Source: JACQCE01 sp041484905
Lineage (GTDB): Bacteria > Nitrospirota > Nitrospiria > JACQCE01
Direction of reading: 5' to 3'
DNA length: 14,805 nucleotides
NCBI GenBank assembly: GCA_041484905.1
Contig: JBGPIL010000035.1
Coordinates: 1 to 14,805, forward strand
Of the stretch, positions 6,747 to 12,577 are shown one piece after another. Numbering within the stretch: position 1 is the first letter of the stretch; each line of letters opens with the position of its first letter. The notes beneath the pieces were generated by a model. The model was not told where the DNA came from, searched no databases, and saw nothing but the letters and a program-made list of their open reading frames with translations. Position numbers and translations under genes: made by a program.

Positions 6747-9200
6747 TTAAGGGGCGATCCTGGCGGAGGGTTTGGTCGTCACGACACGAGACGGTCGACG
6801 GAGGGAAGGCTTGACGGGCGGTTTGGGCCGACCATTGGCCTGTGGTCGCTGGGACGGCTTGAGCGCGGTGCGCAGCACGTCATCCATCGTTTCGGCAAAG
6901 ACCAGATGCAGCCCTTTCCTAACGTGCTTGGGCACATCGTCGATATCCTTGCGGTTCCGCGCCGGCAGGATGACGGTTTTAAGCCCGGCCCGTTTGGCGG
7001 CCAGCAGTTTTTCTTTCAACCCGCCGATCGGCAGGACGCGCCCGCGCAGCGTCACTTCCCCCGTCATGGCGACTTCCTTGGAAATCGGCACATTGGTCAA
7101 CGCGGAGGCGAGCGCGGTGGCCATCGTGATCCCCGCGGAGGGGCCGTCTTTGGGGATGGCGCCGGCCGGGACGTGAATGTGCAGATCATGCTTCGCAAAG
7201 GTGTCCGGTTTGATCCCCAGTTTTTTCTCACGCGACCGGATATAACTGAGCGCGGCCTGGGCCGACTCCTTCATCACGTCGCCCAGATGGCCCGTCAGGG
7301 TCAGATGGCCCTTGCCTTTGACCACGGAGGCTTCCACATAGATCAGGTCCCCGCCCGACTCGGTCCAGGCCAGGCCGGTGGCGACACCGACTTCGTCCCG
7401 CTCCTGCTCCGATTCCGGCAGAAACTTCGTCGTGCCGAGGAAGCGATGGACATTCGCCGGGACGATCTGGGCGCCGCTCTCCTTGCCCTCGGCGATTTTT
7501 CTGGCCACTTTCCGGATGACGCTGGCGATTTCTCGCTCCAGATTGCGGACGCCCGCTTCCCGCGTGTACTCCCCGATGATGGTCTCCAGCGCCGCATCGG
7601 TAAAGCTCACCTGCGAGGGCTTGACCCCGTGCTCGGTCAGCTGGCGAGGAACGATGAAGCTCTTGGCGATGCCGACTTTTTCTTCCGTCGTATAGCCGGA
7701 GATGTAGATCACTTCCATCCGGTCCCGCAGCGGGGACGGGATGGGATCTATCAAATTGGCGGTGGTGATGAACATGACGTTGGACAGATCGAACGGCACG
7801 CCCAGATAATGATCGGAGAACGAATTATTCTGCTCCGGGTCGAGCACCTCGAGCAGTGCGGCGGACGGATCGCCGCGAAAATCCATGCCAATCTTGTCGA
7901 TCTCGTCCATCATGAAGACGGGGTTGTTGGAACCCGCCTGCTTGATCCCCTGGATGATCCGGCCGGGCATCGCCCCGACGTAGGTGCGCCGGTGGCCGCG
8001 GATCTCCGCTTCATCCCGGATGCCGCCCAGCGAGACGCGGACAAATTCCCGCCCCAGGGCGCGGGCGATGGACCGCCCCAGCGACGTTTTGCCGACCCCA
8101 GGCGGACCGACGAAGCAGAGGATCGGCCCCTTCATCTTCTCCTTGAGTTTGCGCACGGCCAGATATTCCAGGATGCGCTCCTTGACCTTTTCCAGATCAT
8201 AGTGGTCGGCATCCAGAATCTTCTGGGCCGCCTTCAGATCAAGGATGTCCTTGGTCTTTTTGCTCCAGGGCAGTTCAACAAGCCATTCCAGATAGGTGCG
8301 GACGGTGGTCGCCTCGGCGCTGTCGGGATGCATCTTTTCCAGCCGGGTCAGCTGCTTGTCCGCCTCCTTGAGCACTTTCTCGCCCATCTTGGCGTCCTTG
8401 ATCCGCTTGCGGAACTCGTTGATCTCCTCGGCCCGTTCGTCCGACTCGCCCAGCTCCTTCTGGATCGCCTTGAGCTGCTCGCGCAGAAAGTATTCCCGCT
8501 GGATCTTGTCCATCTCCCCCTTGGCCTCGGCCTGGATCTTCTGCTGCATCGAGAGCACTTCCAGCTCCTTGGCCAGCAGATCGTTGACCTTGCGGAGGCG
8601 GGCCAGCGGATCGACGATCTCCAGCGCCTCCTGGGCGGCCTCCACCTTCAGCCCGAGATTCGAGACGACCATGTCGGCTAAACGGCCGGGATCGTCAAGA
8701 TTTTCGACCAGGGCGAGCACGTCGGGCAGCAGCACGCGGCCGAACCCGACGATTTTGTCGAGCTGTTCGCGAACCGCCCGGATCAGCGCCTCGATTTCCA
8801 GCGTCAATTCGGTGATCTTGGTCTCTTTGATCCGTTCGATCTTCACCCGGTAGAAGGGGCTGGTTTGTAGATATTCGACGACTTTGGCCCGCGCGAGCCC
8901 CTGGACCAGGATCTTGGTGCGCCCGTCGGGCAACTTCAGCATCCGCATGATCATGCCGACGGTGCCGATGGTATGAATGTCGTCCGGTTTCGGCTGTTCG
9001 ACGTCCAGCGTGCGTTGCGTGGCCAGCACCACCATGCGATTGGTGGCCAGCGCCTCGTCGATCGCCTTGATCGACAGATCGCGGCCGACGAAGAGCGGCA
9101 GCACCATGGCCGGGAAGACGACAATGTCCCGGATCGGGAGCAGCGGCATGGTCTGCGGAATTTCGATGGGCGGTTGTTCTGGTTCAGCGGGTGTGGCCAC
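6747..9200 (-). CDS. lon: ATP-dependent protease Lon (La)
   Basis: Cytoplasmic AAA+ serine protease of family S16, which degrades misfolded and short-lived regulatory proteins. It has 817 residues (E. coli 784). Domains: N-terminal LON substrate-binding domain (from MPLLPIRDIVVFPAMVLPL, residues about 18-210), a coiled linker, AAA+ module with Walker A GPPGVGKT at 365-372 and Walker B VFMMDEIDKI, and the C-terminal protease with the catalytic serine in KDGPSAG (S688) and the partner lysine in GGLKEKLLAAKRAG (about 731). The start is GTG at 9200, preceded at 8 bases by AGGAG (9209-9213), so the rare start codon looks genuine. After about residue 780 comes a Pro/Arg/Lys-rich tail of roughly 35 residues that is not part of the Lon fold. 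hsp20 lies 45 bases upstream and thiL 8 bases downstream. Confidence 0.98.
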   Translation of the reverse strand: MATPAEPEQPPIEIPQTMPLLPIRDIVVFPAMVLPLFVGRDLSIKAIDEALATNRMVVLATQRTLDVEQPKPDDIHTIGTVGMIMRMLKLPDGRTKILVQGLARAKVVEYLQTSPFYRVKIERIKETKITELTLEIEALIRAVREQLDKIVGFGRVLLPDVLALVENLDDPGRLADMVVSNLGLKVEAAQEALEIVDPLARLRKVNDLLAKELEVLSMQQKIQAEAKGEMDKIQREYFLREQLKAIQKELGESDERAEEINEFRKRIKDAKMGEKVLKEADKQLTRLEKMHPDSAEATTVRTYLEWLVELPWSKKTKDILDLKAAQKILDADHYDLEKVKERILEYLAVRKLKEKMKGPILCFVGPPGVGKTSLGRSIARALGREFVRVSLGGIRDEAEIRGHRRTYVGAMPGRIIQGIKQAGSNNPVFMMDEIDKIGMDFRGDPSAALLEVLDPEQNNSFSDHYLGVPFDLSNVMFITTANLIDPIPSPLRDRMEVIYISGYTTEEKVGIAKSFIVPRQLTEHGVKPSQVSFTDAALETIIGEYTREAGVRNLEREIASVIRKVARKIAEGKESGAQIVPANVHRFLGTTKFLPESEQERDEVGVATGLAWTESGGDLIYVEASVVKGKGHLTLTGHLGDVMKESAQAALSYIRSREKKLGIKPDTFAKHDLHIHVPAGAIPKDGPSAGITMATALASALTNVPISKEVAMTGEVTLRGRVLPIGGLKEKLLAAKRAGLKTVILPARNRKDIDDVPKHVRKGLHLVFAETMDDVLRTALKPSQRPQANGRPKPPVKPSLRRPSRVVTTKPSARIAP

Positions 9201-9216
9201 GTGTTGTTCTCCTGTC

Positions 9217-9252
9217 CCCTGTCATATTCCCTGTCAGATTCCCCGTCAGATC
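9217..9252. repeat. Three tandem 12-bp repeats spanning the hsp20 stop and the lon leader
   Basis: Units are CCCTGTCATATT (9217-9228), CCCTGTCAGATT (9229-9240) and CCCCGTCAGATC (9241-9252) on the plus strand. The third contains the hsp20 TGA stop, and the fragment CCTGTC recurs once more at the lon Shine-Dalgarno. A short slippage-type tandem duplication is the simplest reading. Confidence 0.7.
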
Positions 9253-9617
9253 CCAATGACCGGGATCGCGATGGTCGTATTGCGCCGGTCCCGGATCTTC
9301 GGCAGCATCAGGACCAGCACGCCCCGTTCATAGCGCGCGACGGCCCGATGGGGATCGACCGCCACCGGCAGCATCAGCGGCCGGGCAAACTCGTCGTGGC
9401 AGCGTTCCATCTGAAGATAGCGGCCCTGGACCATATGCGGCCGGCACCCTCCTTCGATGCGCACCTGGCGATCGTTGGCGCTGACGCGGAGCCGCGCGGG
9501 ATCGATGCCCGGCAGATCGACGGCCAGCATCACGGCCTCATCCGTTTCATACAGGTCGATCGGCGGGGCCGCCTGCCCCCCTTTCATGACGCCGGATGCG
9601 AGTCGAGGGATGTCCAT
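9246..9617 (-). CDS. Hsp20 / alpha-crystallin family small heat-shock protein
   Basis: ATP-independent holdase that keeps unfolding proteins soluble for refolding or degradation. It has 123 residues, shorter than most bacterial members (140-160), mainly because the N-terminal arm is only about 19 residues. The alpha-crystallin domain runs from about residue 20 (PPIDLYETDEAVMLAVDLPG, then IDPARLRV) to about 110 (YERGVLVLMLPK, the family's GVL-xLPK strand). The C-terminus AIPVIGI carries I-x-I patterns that usually dock into neighbouring subunits. The ATG at 9617 has GAGG eight bases upstream. Being 45 bases ahead of lon in the same direction it is probably in the lon operon, and could hold substrates for Lon. 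No CIRCE or obvious sigma32 promoter was found upstream. The short arm suggests smaller oligomers, which is inference. Confidence 0.9.
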   Translation of the reverse strand: MDIPRLASGVMKGGQAAPPIDLYETDEAVMLAVDLPGIDPARLRVSANDRQVRIEGGCRPHMVQGRYLQMERCHDEFARPLMLPVAVDPHRAVARYERGVLVLMLPKIRDRRNTTIAIPVIGI

Positions 9618-9643
9618 GCGCGCGGCCTCAGCCCGCCCGGTCC

Positions 9644-9771
9644 ATTGTAGGGGCTCGCGTCGCCCCCTCCCTGCTGGGGACAGATTTCAAATCTGTCCCC
9701 GCCTTGGGAGCCTCCCCCTCACGCGCGCGTTGCGCGCTGGGTAACTGCCACCGGGTTTGCCCGGGGGCATC
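9644..9771 (+). repeat. Modular dispersed repeat, copy B
   Basis: It shares the left module (9644-9659) and the right module (9736-9771) with copy A at 4853-4920, in the same orientation. The 76 bases between the modules differ: they hold a 25-bp perfect palindrome (9676-9700) and a GC-rich hairpin (GCGCG/CGCGC near 9724-9738). The right module can itself fold (CCGGG-TTTG-CCCGG). It occupies most of the gap between the galU stop and the hsp20 start. Read on the minus strand, the left edge gives TACAAT, a possible -10 box for hsp20, but no good -35 lies at the right distance. Confidence 0.65.
9676..9700. repeat. 25-bp REP-like perfect palindrome
   Basis: GGGGACAGATTT, one central C, then its exact reverse complement AAATCTGTCCCC: 12 bp per arm with no mismatch. 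As RNA it could not close fully on a 1-nt loop, but it would still form a strong hairpin after opening the central pairs. It lies between the galU stop and hsp20, so it could reduce read-through or stabilise the upstream mRNA. It is typical in form of REP-type repeats mobilised by RAYT transposases; no such transposase is in this window. Confidence 0.75.
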
Positions 9772-9794
9772 GATGCCGATGAAGCCGCGGTCCA

Positions 9795-10685
9795 TCATGA
9801 CGACCGTTGATGCAGATAGCGGCGAAACGCCGGGCCGAGTTCCGCATGCTTGAGGCCGAGTTCCACCGTCGCCTTCAGAAAACCCAGCTTGTCTCCGGCA
9901 TCGTACCGTTGACCGATGAGTTTCCAACCATACAGTCCTTCCGTCGCCGCGCAACCGGCCAGCGCGTCGGTCAATTGGATCTCGCCGCCCCGCCCCGGTT
10001 TGATCCGGCGGAGCCAGGTAAAAATTGTCGGCGTCAGGATGTACCGGCCGACGATGCCCAAGCGCGACGGCGCCTGCCTGGGCGTCGGCTTCTCGACGAG
10101 CGTGGTGACATCGTACAGGTTGCGTCCGGCCTGCCGGCCTTTAATGATGCCGTAGCGATGTACCTCGCTGGTCGGCACCTGTTGCACGGCCACGACAGGC
10201 CGATGGAACTGCTCATACACGGCGATCAGTTGGGCGATGGCCGGCACCTTCGCATCGATAATATCATCGCCCAGCAGCACGGCGAACGGCTCGCCGCTCA
10301 AAAACGGTTCGGCGCAGAGAATCGCATCACCGAGTCCTTTGGGGCTGGGCTGGCGGACGTAGCAGATATTGGCCAGGCGGTTGAGTCGCTGCAGTCCCTG
10401 TAACAGCTCGACCTTGCCGTTGGCTTTGAGCGATTGCTCCAGTTCCACCGCGGCGTCAAAATGGTCCTCGATGGCCCGCTTGCCGCGTCCCGTCACGATG
10501 ATAATTTCCGTGATCCCCGAAGCCACCGCCTCTTCCACGACATATTGGATGATGGGCTTGTCGACCAGCGGGAGCATCTCTTTTGGCGAGGCTTTGGTCG
10601 CCGGCAGAAAGCGCGTGCCCAAACCGGCCGCGGGAATCACCGCTTTAGTAATGAGGCGTGATGCAGCTCGATCGTGGCGGGACAT
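9795..10685 (-). CDS. galU: UTP-glucose-1-phosphate uridylyltransferase GalU
   Basis: Makes UDP-glucose from UTP and glucose-1-phosphate, feeding envelope polysaccharide, trehalose or glycogen synthesis. It has 296 residues, the usual length. Visible: nucleotide-binding signature GLGTRFLPATKASPKEMLP from residue 21, LVDKPIIQYVVEEAVASGI, PKGLGDAILCA, the metal-site VLLGDDII, VEKPTP, GRYILTP and GEIQLTDA. All are in family order. The ATG at 10685 gives a 14-residue lead before the first beta strand (KAVIPAAG); internal GTG or ATG codons would delete that strand. No Shine-Dalgarno precedes the ATG, and the promoter predicts a leaderless mRNA. RfbA-type glucose-1-phosphate thymidylyltransferase is less likely because the P-A-T-K-x-x-P-K-E-M signature is that of GalU. 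It is separated from hsp20 by repeat copy B, so it may be its own unit. Confidence 0.96.
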   Translation of the reverse strand: MSRHDRAASRLITKAVIPAAGLGTRFLPATKASPKEMLPLVDKPIIQYVVEEAVASGITEIIIVTGRGKRAIEDHFDAAVELEQSLKANGKVELLQGLQRLNRLANICYVRQPSPKGLGDAILCAEPFLSGEPFAVLLGDDIIDAKVPAIAQLIAVYEQFHRPVVAVQQVPTSEVHRYGIIKGRQAGRNLYDVTTLVEKPTPRQAPSRLGIVGRYILTPTIFTWLRRIKPGRGGEIQLTDALAGCAATEGLYGWKLIGQRYDAGDKLGFLKATVELGLKHAELGPAFRRYLHQRSS

Positions 10686-10691
10686 AAGGCG

Positions 10692-10721
10692 ATTCTATGG
10701 GCAGTTCGAGAGGAAAGTCAA
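10692..10721 (-). promoter_or_regulatory. Sigma70-type promoter of galU, placed for leaderless transcription
   Basis: On the minus strand the -35 box TTGACT (10721-10716) is followed by 18 bases and the -10 box TAGAAT (10697-10692). Six bases then separate the -10 from the A of the galU ATG at 10685, which is where transcription should begin. Both hexamers match the consensus at five of six positions. Confidence 0.65.
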
Positions 10722-10742
10722 TTGTGAGAAAACAATCAAACA

Positions 10743-10831
10743 AGGTGGCTAGGTAGCTGGGTAGTAAGGTCGCTAGGGTAGAACCTTGATGCATTGCCTA
10801 GCTACCCAGCAACCCTACCACCTAGCCACCT
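10743..10831. repeat. Octamer-built palindromic element, copy 1
   Basis: 89 bp: a 35-bp left arm (10743-10777), a 19-bp loop and a 35-bp right arm (10797-10831) that is the imperfect reverse complement of the left (27 of 35 positions by eye; the outer 12 are perfect). Each arm is four units of an 8-bp motif, GGTNGCTR on the left and YAGCNACC on the right. The coaE stop codon (10822-10824) lies inside the right arm, and the element sits between coaE and the galU promoter. Confidence 0.8.
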
Positions 10832-11424
10832 GTCAGCTTCTTATACAATTTGGTGACTTGGCGGCGGACCTCATCCTGAGGGCGGGCGCCGTCGATCGTG
10901 TCATCGGCCCGGCGTTGTTTCTCCGCGACGGGCCATTGCGCGCGAATCCGTTGCAGCGCCTCCTCCCGGCTCAGCCCGTCCCTTGCCATCAGGCGGCTGG
11001 CCTGCGTGACCTCATCGGCCACAACGGCGATGGTGTGGTCGACACGCCGGTCGGCGCCCGTCTCAAAGAGGAGCGGCGCGACGAAGATGAGCAAGGCCTT
11101 GGGATGCGCGGCTTCCAGCGTAGCCCGCTGCCGGTCGGCCTCAGCGAAGATCAACGGATGCAGAATGGCTTCGAGCTGCTTGCGTTGGGCCGGATCGGCG
11201 AAGATGATGCCGCCCAGTCGGCGGCGATTGATGGGGGTGCCATCACCACCATCAAGAAGAGCAGGCCCGAATGTTGCCAGCACGGCGGTGTAGCCGGGTT
11301 GGCCGGGTTCGAGCAACCGGTGGGCCAGTTCATCGGCGTCAATAATGAAGGCGCCAAGGGTATGAAAACATTGGGCCACCAGGCTTTTTCCACAGGCAAT
11401 GCCTCCCGTTAAGCCGATGAACAT
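10822..11424 (-). CDS. coaE: Dephospho-CoA kinase CoaE
   Basis: Phosphorylates the 3'-hydroxyl of dephospho-CoA with ATP, the final step of coenzyme A synthesis in the cytoplasm. It has 200 residues (E. coli 206). Visible: P-loop GLTGGIACGKS at residues 4-14, substrate motif IIDADELAH, lid-region HPLI, FVAPLLFETG, and the C-terminal R-x-x-x-Q/A-x-x-R-x-x-A-D (EKQRRADDTIDG) stretch. The frame is open to an ATG at 11583, but the 53 extra codons are translated repeat. The ATG at 11424 gives the standard N-terminus MFIGLTGG and has an excellent AAGGAGG at 11435-11429, so it is chosen. The C-terminus ends KKLTGG, the last residues and the TAG being read from the palindromic element. It is divergent from moxR and 137 bases from galU. 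No convincing promoter was seen; TGTTAAGAT about 20 bases upstream is a weak extended -10. Confidence 0.95.
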   Translation of the reverse strand: MFIGLTGGIACGKSLVAQCFHTLGAFIIDADELAHRLLEPGQPGYTAVLATFGPALLDGGDGTPINRRRLGGIIFADPAQRKQLEAILHPLIFAEADRQRATLEAAHPKALLIFVAPLLFETGADRRVDHTIAVVADEVTQASRLMARDGLSREEALQRIRAQWPVAEKQRRADDTIDGARPQDEVRRQVTKLYKKLTGG

Positions 11425-11428
11425 ATCT

Positions 11429-11435
11429 CCTCCTT
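11429..11435 (-). promoter_or_regulatory. Strong Shine-Dalgarno deciding the coaE start
   Basis: AAGGAGG on the minus strand, four bases from the ATG at 11424. It is the best ribosome-binding site in the window and fixes the start against the longer open frame to 11583. Confidence 0.85.
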
Positions 11436-11456
11436 TCCGACATCTTAACACGGAGT

Positions 11457-11547
11457 GGGTGGCTGGGTGACTAGGTTGCTGGGTCGCTAGGAAAACCATC
11501 TTGATCGGATTGTCTAGCCACCTAGCGACCTTCTTACCCAGCGACCT
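11457..11547. repeat. Octamer-built palindromic element, copy 2
   Basis: 91 bp with the same design as the copy at 10743-10831: 35-bp left arm (11457-11491), 21-bp loop, 35-bp right arm (11513-11547). The arms pair at 26 of 35 positions by eye, and the strongest contiguous stem is GGTCGCTAGG (11482-11491) with its complement at 11521-11530. The loops of the two copies also agree (TTGAT, then ATTG before the right arm), so the copies are in direct orientation. It lies between the divergent coaE and moxR genes, ending 4 bases before the moxR -35 box. Confidence 0.8.
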
Positions 11548-11551
11548 CCCT

Positions 11552-11580
11552 TTGACGCTTCCCAACCCCTCTGCTAGACT
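11552..11580 (+). promoter_or_regulatory. Sigma70-type promoter of the moxR operon
   Basis: TTGACG at 11552-11557, a 17-nt spacer and TAGACT at 11575-11580, preceded by TGC (extended -10). The predicted transcript starts near 11587, giving a leader of about 34 nt. This also argues against an upstream moxR start, because the earlier in-frame ATG at 11501 would lie before the promoter. Confidence 0.72.
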
Positions 11581-11620
11581 CAACCAAAGGGAGTCAATTC
11601 AGGGGGCGGCGGCCGCATCG

Positions 11621-12562
11621 ATGTCATCATTTTCATTAATTAAAACCCTTCAGACCAACATCGGCCAGGTCATCAAGGGCAAGGACGAAGTCATCGAGCT
11701 GGCTGTGACGGCGCTGTTGGCCCGCGGCCACCTGTTGATCGAAGATGTGCCGGGTGTCGGCAAGACCACCCTGGCGCAGGCGCTGGCCCGGTCGCTCTCC
11801 TGCACGTTTCGCCGGGTCCAGTTCACGAGTGATCTCCTGCCCTCCGATGTCATCGGCGTGACGATCTTCAACCAGCAGCGCCAGGCGTTTGAATTCAAGG
11901 AGGGGCCGCTCTTTGCGAATATCGTGCTGGCGGACGAGATTAATCGGACGACGCCGAAGACCCAGAGCAGCCTGCTCGAGGCGATGAACGAAATGCAGGT
12001 GTCGGTCGATAACCACACCTATCCGCTGCCGCGGCCCTTCATGGTGGTTGCCACGCAGAATCCGATGGAGCATCATGGCACCTATCCGCTGCCGGAGTCC
12101 CAGCTCGATCGCTTCATGATGCGGATTCGACTCGGCTATCCGGATGCGCCGCACGAACGGGAAGTAGTCACCCGCTCGCATCTGAACCACCCGGTCTCGG
12201 CGCTGAACCCCGTGCTGACCATCGAGCAGTTGCTCGAGCTGCAGCAGCATATCGACGGGGTGCGGATGGACGAGAGTCTGGTGGACTATCTGCTGGCGAT
12301 CGTCAGGGCCACCCGGCAGACCGATCAGTTTTTGCTGGGCGCCAGCCCCCGGGGCGCGATTTCCCTCCATCAGGCCGCCCAGGCTCACGCGCTCGTCCAG
12401 GGGCGCGACTACTGTCTGCCGGACGACATCAAAACCCTGGCGATTCCTGTCCTGGCCCACCGATTGATCGTCTCGCATCGGATGGACCTGGGCCCCTCGC
12501 ACGACCGCGAAGCCGAGCGAGTCCTGGCCGAACTACTCACCTCGATTCCCGTGCCGCTCTAA
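11621..12562 (+). CDS. MoxR family AAA+ ATPase
   Basis: MoxR ATPases are chaperone-like AAA+ proteins thought to help mature or activate partner proteins, commonly encoded before DUF58 genes. This one has 313 residues, the usual size. Visible: Walker A DVPGVGKT at residues 42-49, Walker B IVLADEINR with D105/E106, then TTPKTQSSLLEAMNEMQV, sensor-1 VVATQNPMEHHGTYPLPE and the arginine-finger region LPESQLDRFMM, followed by the C-terminal lid domain (LGASPRGAISL). The ATG at 11621 is chosen because it lies after the predicted transcription start and begins close to the conserved sequence. Its purine-rich AGGGGG (11601-11606) is about 14 bases upstream, which is farther than ideal. First gene of the trio with DUF58 and the transglutaminase; 15 bases separate it from the next gene. 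Confidence 0.95.
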   Translation: MSSFSLIKTLQTNIGQVIKGKDEVIELAVTALLARGHLLIEDVPGVGKTTLAQALARSLSCTFRRVQFTSDLLPSDVIGVTIFNQQRQAFEFKEGPLFANIVLADEINRTTPKTQSSLLEAMNEMQVSVDNHTYPLPRPFMVVATQNPMEHHGTYPLPESQLDRFMMRIRLGYPDAPHEREVVTRSHLNHPVSALNPVLTIEQLLELQQHIDGVRMDESLVDYLLAIVRATRQTDQFLLGASPRGAISLHQAAQAHALVQGRDYCLPDDIKTLAIPVLAHRLIVSHRMDLGPSHDREAERVLAELLTSIPVPL

Positions 12563-12577
12563 GCGGCTCGCTCCGCC

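Noticed and set aside
6906..8681. A 591-codon open frame antisense to lon
   Set aside because: The minus strand encodes a complete Lon with all motifs. The antisense translation is low-complexity and has no recognisable fold.
9628..9954. A 108-codon open frame over repeat copy B (with TDLKSVPS)
   Set aside because: It is a translation of the 25-bp palindrome and surrounding repeat plus the galU 3' end in a different frame, with no plausible protein.
10743..11547. CRISPR-like array
   Set aside because: The repeats are 8-bp units without spacers, arranged as palindromes and interrupted by coaE.
11425..11583. A 53-residue N-terminal extension of CoaE
   Set aside because: It translates the palindromic element (LATQQPSHPATH), and the ATG at 11424 has a far better ribosome-binding site and the family N-terminus.
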